Made by a program: the position numbers and the translations under genes. Shown here piece by piece: positions 18,501-25,594 of a stretch of DNA of 64,000 nt. Under the pieces are notes generated by a model that saw nothing but the letters and a program-made list of their open reading frames with translations, did not search any database and had not been told where the DNA came from. The stretch spans positions 558,001 through 622,000 of the forward strand of contig NZ_BCSV01000002.1 in NCBI RefSeq assembly GCF_001571045.1, given 5' to 3'. How positions within the stretch are numbered: position 1 is the stretch's first letter; each line of letters begins with the position of its first letter. This DNA comes from Curtobacterium ammoniigenes NBRC 101786. Lineage in GTDB: Bacteria; Actinomycetota; Actinomycetes; Actinomycetales; Microbacteriaceae.

Positions 18501-18632
18501 GTTCGAACCGATCTGCTGGAGCGGCCGCTCGAGGACGGTGTGCCGGGGGCGTCGTCGTGGCGGAGCGGTGAGGAAGTGCGGCTGACGCTGCGGCCGTTCG
18601 AGATCGTGACGCTGCGGGTGGTGCGGGCGTGA
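15531..18632 (+). CDS. Alpha-mannosidase, glycoside hydrolase family 38
   Basis: 1033 residues, the usual length for bacterial GH38 enzymes. An N-terminal beta-sandwich region (about 1-250) is followed by the catalytic domain. Zinc ligands lie in GHAHIDSAWLWP (H264, D266) and the nucleophile is D376 in WLPDSFGYTAAMPQI. The large C-terminal mannosidase beta-domains contain the conserved NKWDAWDID segment and end in RPFEIVTLRV. It lacks a signal peptide, so it acts in the cytoplasm on imported manno-oligosaccharides. AAGGGA just upstream of ATG 15531 supports the start. No sugar importer is adjacent. An Ala/Gly/Ser-rich linker near residues 620-650 is probably an interdomain spacer. Confidence 0.93.
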   Translation: MHHDEPLVHDRIARLVRDRIDPNVYRRRASVSITAWQVPDEPVPFEEAVRQQFAPIAVGDAWGGRPWGTTWFHVTGTVPEDFGTAPGTRAELLVDLGFSARQPGFQAEGLVWRPDGSIVKGLEPLNTAVPLDGGAGSQIDLYVEAAANPDIGGHFAYDPTPNGSKRTAVTHPIYALRAIEVAEFDEEVFALQQDLWVLRRLMDELPTDGTRGADILRALERAADAIDPDDVHGSAAEARAELAGVLSVPASQSAHRAIAVGHAHIDSAWLWPVRETIRKCARTFSNVLRLMEEDPEFTFACSSAQQYAWMRDHYPQIFARIKERVREGRWIPVGGMWVESDTNLPGGEALVRQFVAGKRFFIEELGYEPPEVWLPDSFGYTAAMPQIVRAAGSKWFVTQKPSWNETNVIPHTTFDWEGIDGSRILTHLPPADTYNSVVSPAELRRGEQRNKERGVLDTSMLLYGFGDGGGGPTREMLAAAHRQHDLDGSPRVILGTPPDAFRAFEEALPQPPVWSGEMYLEFHRGTYTSQIRTKQGNRRSEHLLREAELWASAAAVRHGDAYAYPYEALERAWHTVLLQQFHDILPGSSIAWVYEVAEANYREVAVELERIIAESTAVLAAGGRPGEGGADGGSGGASASATSPTVRFNAAPVPHAGVAALAGEPAAATRAVPPVRDGDGWVFDTGAFRARIDADGFLVSLVATAGAQAGREAIAPGARAALYTVFRDTPNKWDAWDIDQAYRRHATELVTADSVGIAEDGDSLVVVRRFHDSVVTTRYRASVGAAELEIETDVDWHEQQKLLKLAFPLDVKADQASSEIQFGHIDRPTHQNTSWDWARFETSAHRWVHVGEPGYGVAIANDSTYGHDVTRTHREDGGTTTLVRESLVRGPKFPDPNADQGRHVFRTAVRPGATVLDAADSGYRINLPVRAVPGSAAVAPLVTVSSPHVFVEAVKLAEDRSGDVVVRCYEALGGRATDVRVAFGFDVSSVVRTDLLERPLEDGVPGASSWRSGEEVRLTLRPFEIVTLRVVRA

Positions 18633-18742
18633 TGCACGGTCATCCGGCCGTCGATCGCAGGCGGAGCCCCCAGGGTTGCGGGCGGAACACCTTCCATTCA
18701 TGATCAGGCGATGACGCGGAGCCGGGTCATGCTCCGTTCGAC

Positions 18743-18758
18743 GCAGGCCCGAGCCTGC
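18743..18758. terminator. Short GC hairpin between convergent genes
   Basis: GCAGGC-ccga-GCCTGC is a 6-bp stem with a 4-base loop. It lies between the 3' ends of the alpha-mannosidase and the phosphonatase-like hydrolase and could terminate both. Confidence 0.4.
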
Positions 18759-18771
18759 AGAATCACCGTCG

Positions 18772-19470
18772 TCAGTGCGTGGCCGGCGCGGCGATGCCGA
18801 ACAGCTCCGGCACGGCAGCGACCGACTCGAGGACCTGATCGTGCGGCTCCGCCTCGAGCGTTGCTCGATCGAGCGCACCACTGCAGACACCGACCGCGAT
18901 GACGCCGGCGTTCTTCGCGGCACGCACATCCACGATCGTGTCGCCGGCGGCGAGGACGCGACGGACGTCTCGTACGCCGGTCAACTCCATCGCACGGTGG
19001 ATCATGTAGGGCGCCGGACGACCTGATGACACCGCGGACGTGGTGACGAGCGCGTCAACCGTGTCCGCAGCCTCCTGACCGACGGTCCAGCCGAGGGCAT
19101 CGAGGACGATCCGAGCGACGGTGTCGTCGAAGCCGGTGGTGAGGGCGACGCGGATGCCGTTCGCGCGGAGCACGGCGAGCGCGTCGGGAACACCGGGCAT
19201 CGGCGTCGGCGGCTGGTGTCGGTAGAGCTCGACCAGGTGCTCGCGGAAGGCGTCGAACCGCTCGACGACGAGCTCCCGCGTCGGTGTGACGCCGCCGAGC
19301 CGGAGCAGCGCGTCGATCGCTTCTTCCTTGTCGGTGCCCATCCACCGCTGCAGATCGTCGGCCGCCACGGAGGCACCAGCGGCTTCGACCGTCCACCGAA
19401 GCGCGTCGTACACGGCCCCCCGATCGTCGACGGTGGTGCCAGCCATATCGAACACTGCGAGATCGATCAC
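18772..19470 (-). CDS. Phosphonatase-like HAD hydrolase (TIGR03351-type)
   Basis: 232 residues of the HAD superfamily. The nucleophile is D8 in LAVFDMAGTTVDD. The cap helix has MGTDK (44-48): this MGxxK matches the MGLLK of phosphonoacetaldehyde hydrolase PhnX, whose lysine forms the Schiff base with the substrate aldehyde. Motif II is TTGFDDT and the metal-binding motif is AGDTIVDVRAAKNAG. The predicted reaction is hydrolysis of phosphonoacetaldehyde or a close relative to phosphate and an aldehyde. GTG at 19470 is chosen because TACCGT (19482-19477) ends six bases upstream; ATG at 19494 is an alternative. It is divergent from a flavoprotein and an ABC importer, the recurring aminophosphonate neighbourhood. 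Confidence 0.85.
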   Translation of the reverse strand: MIDLAVFDMAGTTVDDRGAVYDALRWTVEAAGASVAADDLQRWMGTDKEEAIDALLRLGGVTPTRELVVERFDAFREHLVELYRHQPPTPMPGVPDALAVLRANGIRVALTTGFDDTVARIVLDALGWTVGQEAADTVDALVTTSAVSSGRPAPYMIHRAMELTGVRDVRRVLAAGDTIVDVRAAKNAGVIAVGVCSGALDRATLEAEPHDQVLESVAAVPELFGIAAPATH

Positions 19471-19613
19471 GCCGCCACGGTACGGCAGCGACATCCGGCG
19501 GTGCGGGCCGATGGGTGAATGGGCGGCGAACGGATGGCGACCGCCATGAAACGCGCGTGAACGGACGGCGCCAACGGCCTGCTTGGTGGCCGGATGCGGC
19601 CAGGATCGTCGCC
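19471..19613. promoter_or_regulatory. Divergent promoter region of the phosphonate cluster
   Basis: 143 bases between the hydrolase (leftward) and the oxidoreductase (rightward). The leftward -10 is TACCGT (19482-19477), six bases before GTG. The rightward -10 candidate is CAGGAT (19601-19606), seven bases before ATG. A repeated core CGGATG / GGCCGATGG / CGGCG pattern is visible but no clear operator is recognised. No regulator gene is adjacent. Confidence 0.45.
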
Positions 19614-20795
19614 ATGGATGCACCCGCCGCGCAGCGCCCGGACGACGTCGGAACGGAGCAGTACGACGTGGTCGTCGTCGGGGCTGGCGTGGTCGGGCTC
19701 GCGCACGCCGCCGAGGCGCTCGACCGCGGGCTGCGGGTTCTCATCGTCGAGCGGGACCATCGGGCGGTCGGCGCCTCGGTCCGCAACTTCGGGCACGCGT
19801 GCGTCACGGCGCAGACCGATCGCCTCCTCGACTTCGCGATGGTGAGTCGGGAGCGCTGGTTGCGATACGCCGACGCGGGTGGTTTCTTCGCGGTCGACTC
19901 CGGGGCGGTCGCCGTCGCACGCAGCGCGGAGGAACGGGCGGTGCTCGAGGAGCTCTCCGCTGGGCGCGAGCCGGGCCAAGTCGCGATGCTCGGCGTCGAG
20001 GCGGTCCGCACGCACCTCGGCGGCAAGGCTGACAGCAGCGTCGTCGGCGGCGCGTTCCTGCGCGACGACGTGCGCGTGGACCCCCGGGAGGCTGTGGCCG
20101 GCCTGGCAGCGCTCCTCACTGAGCGCGGTGCCCGCGTGCTCTGGGGAACCGCGTTCCTCGGCCACGAACCGGCGTCGGGAACCGGCGCTGGGGACGGTGT
20201 CGTGCACACGACTCGCGGACGCTTCCGCGCCGCGCGAACGATCGTCTGCGTCGGCCACGACGTCGACCGCCTCTACCCGTCGATCGCGGAGCGCCACGGC
20301 ATCCGCCGATGCGGCCTGCAGATGGCACGCGTGGGGGCGCCCGCGGGTCGACGGATCACGCCGGCCGTGCTGTCCGGAACGAGCATGCTCCGGTACCCGG
20401 CCTTCGTGGCAACGGATTCGAATCCGGCCCTCCGCGCGCGCCTCGCCGCCGATGCGCCGGAGCTCCTCGACATCGATGCCAACATCATGCTGACGCAGCG
20501 GCCGGACGGCACCCTCATCGTCGGCGACTCCCACCGCTATGACCGGACGATGGATCCGTTCCTCAGCGAGCAGACGAGCGACACGCTGCTCGACGCGATC
20601 GCGCGCCTCCTCGGTGCCCACGGCCTCCAGGTCGTCGAGCGGTGGCTCGGCGTGTACGCGTCCGCGCCGGAACCGTACCTGGTCGCCCATCCGGAGGCCG
20701 GCCTCACCCTGGTCAGCGTCACGAGCGGTGTCGGGATGACCATCTCGCACGGGCTGGCGCATGCGGTGTGGCGGGAGCTCGACGGCGCCGCCTGA
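19614..20795 (+). CDS. FAD-dependent oxidoreductase of the aminophosphonate type (TIGR03364-like)
   Basis: 393 residues. The FAD-binding Rossmann motif is VVVVGAGVVGLAHA (GAGVVG at 23-28), followed by the subfamily signature RNFGHACVTAQTDRLL. Near the C-terminus are RPDGTLIVGDSHRYD and VTSGVGMTISHG, as in DAO-type amine oxidases. Members of this family are linked to phosphonate loci; some oxidise N-methylated aminoethylphosphonates to phosphonoacetaldehyde, the substrate of the divergent hydrolase. I therefore predict oxidative deamination of an aminoalkylphosphonate, without knowing the exact substrate. ATG at 19614 is seven bases after CAGGAT. ABC importer genes follow about 120 bases downstream. 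Confidence 0.83.
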   Translation: MDAPAAQRPDDVGTEQYDVVVVGAGVVGLAHAAEALDRGLRVLIVERDHRAVGASVRNFGHACVTAQTDRLLDFAMVSRERWLRYADAGGFFAVDSGAVAVARSAEERAVLEELSAGREPGQVAMLGVEAVRTHLGGKADSSVVGGAFLRDDVRVDPREAVAGLAALLTERGARVLWGTAFLGHEPASGTGAGDGVVHTTRGRFRAARTIVCVGHDVDRLYPSIAERHGIRRCGLQMARVGAPAGRRITPAVLSGTSMLRYPAFVATDSNPALRARLAADAPELLDIDANIMLTQRPDGTLIVGDSHRYDRTMDPFLSEQTSDTLLDAIARLLGAHGLQVVERWLGVYASAPEPYLVAHPEAGLTLVSVTSGVGMTISHGLAHAVWRELDGAA

Positions 20796-20915
20796 TCCGG
20801 CACGCGCTGTTCGCCCGCCATTCACTCCGGCTGCACGGACCGGACACCGCTCCCGCTCACGATGCTCCAAGACCCGATCGGCGATGCGTCGATCCCATGT
20901 GAAAGGGAACAACCC

Positions 20916-22067
20916 GTGATCCTTCGTCAGCGCACACTCGCTGTGGCCGCTCTGGCCGCCGCCGCTGCCATCACGCTTGCCGGCTGCTCGGCCGGTGCAA
21001 CCGCGAGCTCCGGCTCGTCCTCCTCCACGAACTGGAGCACCGAAACATCCGCTGCTGCCGGCGGCGGCATGAGCGCGCTTGTCGCGGCCGCCGACAAGGA
21101 GGGCCAGCTCAACGTCATCACGCTGCCGCCGTCGTGGGCGAACTACGGCAAGATCATCGCCGGCTTCGAGAAGAAGTACCCGAAGATCAAGATCGTCTCC
21201 GAGAACCCGAACGGGTCGAGCGCCGACGAGGTCTCCGCGGCGAAGTCGCAGAAGGGCCAGTCGACCGCGCCGGACGTGTTCGACATCGGCACGGCGGTCC
21301 TCGACCAGAACCTCGACCTGATGGCCAAGTACAAGGTCGCCAACTGGGACCAGGTTCCCGCGAACTTCAAGTCGACCGACGGCAAGTGGATCTACGACTA
21401 CACCGGCCTCATGTCGATCGGGTACGACTCGAGCGTCATCAAGACCGCGCCGAAGGACCTGAAGTCGCTGCTCGGCAGCGAGTACAAGGGCAAGGTCGCC
21501 ATCAAGGGCAACCCGACGCAGGCGAACGAGGCCGCGAGCGCCGTCTACCTCGCAGCACTCGAGAACGGCGGATCGGCGAGCAACATCCAGCCCGGTATCG
21601 ACTACTTCGGCAAGCTGAAGGCTGCCGGCAACTGGCAGAACGTGCTGCCCACGCAGGCGACGGTCAACTCGGGTGAGACCCCGGTTGTGATCCAGTGGTC
21701 GTACAACAACCTCGCCTGGGGCCCGGCGGGCGGTTCGTCCGGTAACCAGAACTGGAAGACGGTTGTGCCGTCCGGCCAGGCGCTCGGTTCCTACTACAAC
21801 CAGGCGATCAACGTCGATGCGCCGCACCCGGCCGCCGCGCGTCTCTGGGAGGAGTACATCTACAGCCCCGAGGTGCAGAACCTGTACCTCGCTGCTGGCG
21901 CCTACCCGGCCATGCTTGCCGCGATGGAGCAGAACGGCACCGTTGACAAGTCGGTGCTGCAGAAGGTCGGTGCTGCCCCGAAGGACATCGTGCAGCTGAC
22001 CAGCTCGCAGGCGACGGATGCCGCGACCCTGCTCTCGGGCAAGTGGGCCGCGACCATGGGCCAGTAG
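20916..22067 (+). CDS. ABC transporter substrate-binding lipoprotein (candidate aminophosphonate binder)
   Basis: 383 residues with a lipoprotein signal peptide: hydrophobic stretch then LAGC with lipidated C24, followed by a Ser/Gly/Thr-rich linker. The mature part is a type-2 periplasmic-binding fold (LNVITLPPSWANYGKIIAGF, then LWEEYIYSPEVQNLYLAAGAYP), similar to binders of polyamines, iron or 2-aminoethylphosphonate. GTG at 20916 has GAAAGGGA upstream. It is the first gene of a binding protein - permease - permease - ATPase set, and with the two enzymes upstream it fits import of an aminophosphonate. The ligand is inferred from context. Confidence 0.83.
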   Translation: MILRQRTLAVAALAAAAAITLAGCSAGATASSGSSSSTNWSTETSAAAGGGMSALVAAADKEGQLNVITLPPSWANYGKIIAGFEKKYPKIKIVSENPNGSSADEVSAAKSQKGQSTAPDVFDIGTAVLDQNLDLMAKYKVANWDQVPANFKSTDGKWIYDYTGLMSIGYDSSVIKTAPKDLKSLLGSEYKGKVAIKGNPTQANEAASAVYLAALENGGSASNIQPGIDYFGKLKAAGNWQNVLPTQATVNSGETPVVIQWSYNNLAWGPAGGSSGNQNWKTVVPSGQALGSYYNQAINVDAPHPAAARLWEEYIYSPEVQNLYLAAGAYPAMLAAMEQNGTVDKSVLQKVGAAPKDIVQLTSSQATDAATLLSGKWAATMGQ

Positions 22068-22085
22068 GAAACGAGCCGTCTGATC

Positions 22086-23015
22086 ATGACGACCGCATCC
22101 GCACCGGCCGCGCCTCGCGCGGTCGAGGGGAGCGCTTCGGCCACGCGCCGCGGCACCGGACCACGTGTCCGGCGCCGCGGCGTCGCCTGGCTCGGACTCA
22201 CCCCGTTCGCGCTCTATGTGCTGCTGTTCCTCGCGATCCCAGCGGTCCTCGCGGTCGCGAGTGGCTTTTTCACGAACAGCGGGACGCCGACGCTCGGCAA
22301 CCTCGCCGCGTTCGGGGATCCGGTCATCCTCAACGCCTTCGGTGCGTCGCTCGGTCTCTCTGCCGTCTCCGCGGTCATCGGCGCGGTCGTCGGGGCCATC
22401 GTCTGCTACGCACTCCAGGCGCTGCGCCCGGACGGTCTCATCCGCTCCGCGATCGACTCGGCAGCGAGCGTTCTCGCCCAGTTCGGCGGTGTGATGTTGG
22501 CGTTCGCGTTCATTGCGACGATCGGTGCGGAGGGGCTCGTCACCGTGTGGCTCCGGACCGCCCTCGGCTGGAACATCAACGCGAACGGCACGTTCCTCTA
22601 CACGGTGTCGGGACTTGTCATCCCCTATCTCTACTTCCAGATTCCACTCATGGTGCTCACCTTCATGCCCGCGCTCGAGGGCCTCCGCACCCAGTGGGGC
22701 GAGGCTGCGGCAACGCTCGGCGCATCCCGTGGGGTCTACTGGCGGCGTATCGCGATGCCGATTCTCGCGCCCGCGTTCTGGGGATCACTGCTGCTCCTGT
22801 TCGCGAACGCGTTCTCCTCGTTCGCGACCGCCGCAGCGCTCATCGCCCAGGGCGGCATCATCCCGCTCACGATTCGGCAGCAGCTCACGAGCGAGACCGT
22901 GGTGGGTGTGCAGAACGTCGCCGGCGTCCTTGCGCTCGGCATGGTGATCATCATGGTCGTCGTCATGTCGGCATACTCCGCGCTCCAGCGTCGCGCAGCG
23001 AGGTGGCAGCGGTGA
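22086..23015 (+). CDS. ABC transporter permease 1 of the phosphonate cluster
   Basis: 309 residues with about six membrane helices after a basic N-terminal tail (RRRGVAWLGLTPFALYVLL). The coupling-helix EAA motif reads WGEAAATLGASRGVYWRRI, followed by MPILAPAFWGSLLLLFANAFSSFATA. It belongs to the binding-protein-dependent importer permeases of the spermidine/putrescine-iron-phosphonate group. Nineteen bases separate it from the lipoprotein gene, and its TGA overlaps the GTG of the next permease, so all four importer genes are one operon. Confidence 0.88.
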   Translation: MTTASAPAAPRAVEGSASATRRGTGPRVRRRGVAWLGLTPFALYVLLFLAIPAVLAVASGFFTNSGTPTLGNLAAFGDPVILNAFGASLGLSAVSAVIGAVVGAIVCYALQALRPDGLIRSAIDSAASVLAQFGGVMLAFAFIATIGAEGLVTVWLRTALGWNINANGTFLYTVSGLVIPYLYFQIPLMVLTFMPALEGLRTQWGEAAATLGASRGVYWRRIAMPILAPAFWGSLLLLFANAFSSFATAAALIAQGGIIPLTIRQQLTSETVVGVQNVAGVLALGMVIIMVVVMSAYSALQRRAARWQR

Positions 23016-23938
23016 CCGGGTACGGGGCGGCGCCGGGCCGCGCGACGAGCGCGACGATCCTCGTGATCGTCGGTGTGCTGTTCGCGATCCCCCTCGCCGC
23101 CCTCCTGGAGTTCACCTTCCGCAACGGAACGTCGGGCGGTTTGACGCTGACGCACTACGCGGCGCTCGCCGACCCGACGAACGAGGCCACATACCAGCCG
23201 CTGTTCCAGGGCCTCGTCGCCTCGTTGGTCATCGCGCTGCTCGTCGTGGCGATCGTGCTGCTCATTCTCCTGCCGGCGCAGATCATCACATCGCTCCGGT
23301 ATCCGCGCCTCCGTCGCGTCCTCGAGTTCGTGTGCATCCTGCCGATCACGATCCCGACGGTCGTCCTGGTCGTCGGGTTCGTCCCCGTCTATGCGATCGT
23401 CGCGCAGCTGTTCGGATCGGACGCGTGGACGCTCTGCTTCGCGATCGGCGTCATCGCGCTTCCGTACGCGTTCCGACCCATCGCCACGAACATCGCTGCC
23501 GTGGAGATGGTGCTGCTGTCCGAGGCGGCGCGCTCCCTCGGCGCCTCATGGGGCGCCGTCGTCTGGCGGGTGCTCCTCCCCAACCTGCGTCGCGGCATCC
23601 TGTCCGCGTGCTTCCTCACCGTCACCGTGGTGCTCGGTGAATACACGATCGCGTCGTTCCTGTCGCGGACCACCTTCCAGACCGCGCTCGTGCTCGTCCA
23701 GCAGACCGACCCCTACGTCGCAGCGATCTTCTCGATCGCCGCGCTCGTGTTCGGCTTCGTCCTGCTCATCGCGATCGGACGCATCGGCTCGGTGACTCGG
23801 GCGTCCCGGTCTCGCGCCATCGCGGCCGCGACGACCCGAGCCTCCGTGCTCGATAGCCGAGCGATCGCCGCTCCTGCCGACGCCTCGGCCGCCGACGCTG
23901 CGCAGCTTCCACCCGCACCCATCGAGGAGTACCTGTGA
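23012..23938 (+). CDS. ABC transporter permease 2 of the phosphonate cluster
   Basis: 308 residues, again about six helices, with the EAA loop LSEAARSLGASWGAVVWRVLLPNLRRGI. An Ala-rich hydrophilic C-terminal extension of about 45 residues (from SRAIAAATT) is not part of the fold. GTG at 23012 overlaps the previous stop (GTGA); GTG at 23003 is an in-frame alternative. It forms the membrane channel with permease 1 and is driven by the ATPase encoded next, whose GTG overlaps this stop. Confidence 0.87.
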   Translation: MTGYGAAPGRATSATILVIVGVLFAIPLAALLEFTFRNGTSGGLTLTHYAALADPTNEATYQPLFQGLVASLVIALLVVAIVLLILLPAQIITSLRYPRLRRVLEFVCILPITIPTVVLVVGFVPVYAIVAQLFGSDAWTLCFAIGVIALPYAFRPIATNIAAVEMVLLSEAARSLGASWGAVVWRVLLPNLRRGILSACFLTVTVVLGEYTIASFLSRTTFQTALVLVQQTDPYVAAIFSIAALVFGFVLLIAIGRIGSVTRASRSRAIAAATTRASVLDSRAIAAPADASAADAAQLPPAPIEEYL

Positions 23939-25008
23939 CTGTCACCGCCCCTGTCGCCCCGGCAACGCTCAGCACTGGCGGCGCCGCCGTCGAACTGGAG
24001 GCCGTGGTCAAGTCGTACGGTCAGCACACCGCCCTGCGTTCACTGTCGCTCCGCATCGAGCCGGGCGAGTTCGTCTCGCTCCTCGGTCCGTCCGGCTGCG
24101 GCAAGACGACAGCCCTCCGGGCCGTGGCGGGGCTCGAGCAGATCGATGGCGGCGCGATCCGTATCGACGGCACGGACGTGGCTTCCGTGCCAGTGAACAA
24201 GCGGGACATCGGGATGGTGTTCCAGCAGTACTCGCTCTTCCCGCACATGACCGTCCGGCAGAACGTGGCCTTCGGGCTCGAGATGCGGCGTGTCGACGCG
24301 GAGGCACGCCGCACGCGGATCGCCGAGGCGCTCGAGATGGTGCACCTCGCCGAATTCGACGGCCGCTACCCGCACCAGCTCTCCGGCGGCCAGCAGCAGC
24401 GTGTCGCCCTCGCGCGTGCGCTCGTCACGCGGCCGCGCGTCCTCCTGCTCGACGAGCCGCTGTCCGCGCTCGACGCCAAGGTGCGGGTCGCGCTCCGCGA
24501 CGAGATCCGTCGGATCCAGACCGAGCTCGGCATCACGACGCTGTTCGTCACGCACGATCAGGAGGAGGCGCTCGCCGTCTCCGATCGGGTTGCGGTGATG
24601 CACGACGGCGGTATCGAGCAGGTCGGTACGCCGGAGCAGCTGTACATGACGCCGGCGACGCCGTTCACCGCGGATTTCGTCGGGCAGTCGAACCGGCTGC
24701 GCGGCGATCTGCGCGGCGGTGACGTCTTCACGTACGGATTCCGGTTGACGTCGCTCGATCGAGCGCGCGCCGACGGTCCTGTGATCGCCTATGTCCGCCC
24801 GGAGGACATCGCGTTCACGAGCGAGGGCGGCATCGAGGGAACGGTGCTGTCGTCGAGCTTCCTCGGCTCGGTGCGACGCACATCCGTTCGGCTCGATGAG
24901 GACACGGTGTTGACCGTCCAGCACGACGTCGGGCTCGCCCCGGCGCCGGGCGCCACGGTGCGCGTGCAGTTGCTCGGAGTGCCGGTCGCGGTCGCGCCGC
25001 TGGACTGA
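23935..25008 (+). CDS. ABC transporter ATP-binding protein of the phosphonate cluster
   Basis: 357 residues. The ATPase core has Walker A GPSGCGKTT (51-59), Q-loop MVFQQYSLFPHMTV, signature [15 protein letters not shown], Walker B LLLDEPLSALDAKVR and the H-loop FVTHDQEEAL. A TOBE domain occupies the C-terminal 110 residues (VRPEDIAF then LRRTSVRL-like strand pattern), as in PotA/FbpC/PhnT-type importer ATPases. It starts at GTG within the overlap GTGA with permease 2. It energises the importer; the predicted cargo is an aminophosphonate because of the neighbouring hydrolase and oxidoreductase. Confidence 0.9.
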   Translation: MTVTAPVAPATLSTGGAAVELEAVVKSYGQHTALRSLSLRIEPGEFVSLLGPSGCGKTTALRAVAGLEQIDGGAIRIDGTDVASVPVNKRDIGMVFQQYSLFPHMTVRQNVAFGLEMRRVDAEARRTRIAEALEMVHLAEFDGRYPHQLSGGQQQRVALARALVTRPRVLLLDEPLSALDAKVRVALRDEIRRIQTELGITTLFVTHDQEEALAVSDRVAVMHDGGIEQVGTPEQLYMTPATPFTADFVGQSNRLRGDLRGGDVFTYGFRLTSLDRARADGPVIAYVRPEDIAFTSEGGIEGTVLSSSFLGSVRRTSVRLDEDTVLTVQHDVGLAPAPGATVRVQLLGVPVAVAPLD

Positions 25009-25086
25009 GGTCACTCGGCGGCACGATCGGGCTCGGCGTCGGCCTCGGCGCGTCGACCCGCGCGGTCGGCTTGTGAGCGACATGGC

Positions 25087-25581
25087 TCAGTGGGTGCGCG
25101 CGCTGACCTCGAAGCGGGCGGCGATCTCGTCGGCGAGCGCTGCCTCGACCCGGGCGCGCATGTTCGGGCTCATGTCGGGAAGCGCGTCGAGCCGACTCCA
25201 GAACGCCTCGGTGTTCTCGCCATCGGCGGGGAACGGCTCGCCGCTTTCCCACCGGCACGCGAACACGATGTCCAGGTACTGCGCCCGGTCGCCGTTCGCG
25301 TAGGTCATCGGCGGGATCGTCTGCAGCCAGGCGACCCGTTCCGCGACGGCCACGACCCCGGCCTCTTCGAGCACTTCCCGTTCGGCGGCGTCCGCCGGCT
25401 GCTCGCCCGGGTCGACGATCCCGGTGACCGGGGTGTACGCGCCGGTGTCGGCCCGACGGACGACCAGCAACTCACGGTCGTCGCCGGTGCCGCGCGTGAC
25501 GACTGCCGTCACGCCGGTCAGCCAGAGCAGGTCGTGGCCGATCTTGCTTCGAAGGTCGAGAACGAAGTCGGGGATCGGCAT
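25087..25581 (-). CDS. NUDIX hydrolase
   Basis: 164 residues with a complete Nudix box GIVDPGEQPADAAEREVLEEAGV (GX5EX7REVXEEXGU). The preceding VTAVVTRGTGDDRELLVVRR forms the usual first strands. The fold cleaves nucleoside-diphosphate-X bonds; the substrate is unknown. The ATG at 25581 lies six bases after TAGCCT (25593-25588), which points to a leaderless transcript. It converges with the phosphonate importer and is followed by no obvious partner; the alpha-galactosidase gene is on the same strand 13 bases upstream of its start, but the -10 element suggests separate transcription. Confidence 0.85.
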   Translation of the reverse strand: MPIPDFVLDLRSKIGHDLLWLTGVTAVVTRGTGDDRELLVVRRADTGAYTPVTGIVDPGEQPADAAEREVLEEAGVVAVAERVAWLQTIPPMTYANGDRAQYLDIVFACRWESGEPFPADGENTEAFWSRLDALPDMSPNMRARVEAALADEIAARFEVSARTH

Positions 25582-25594
25582 GCGCCCAGGCTAT

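Noticed and set aside
19467..21827. Minus-strand open frame of about 790 codons opposite the oxidoreductase and lipoprotein genes
   Set aside because: Spans two real genes and an intergenic gap in antisense; composition is a GC artefact.
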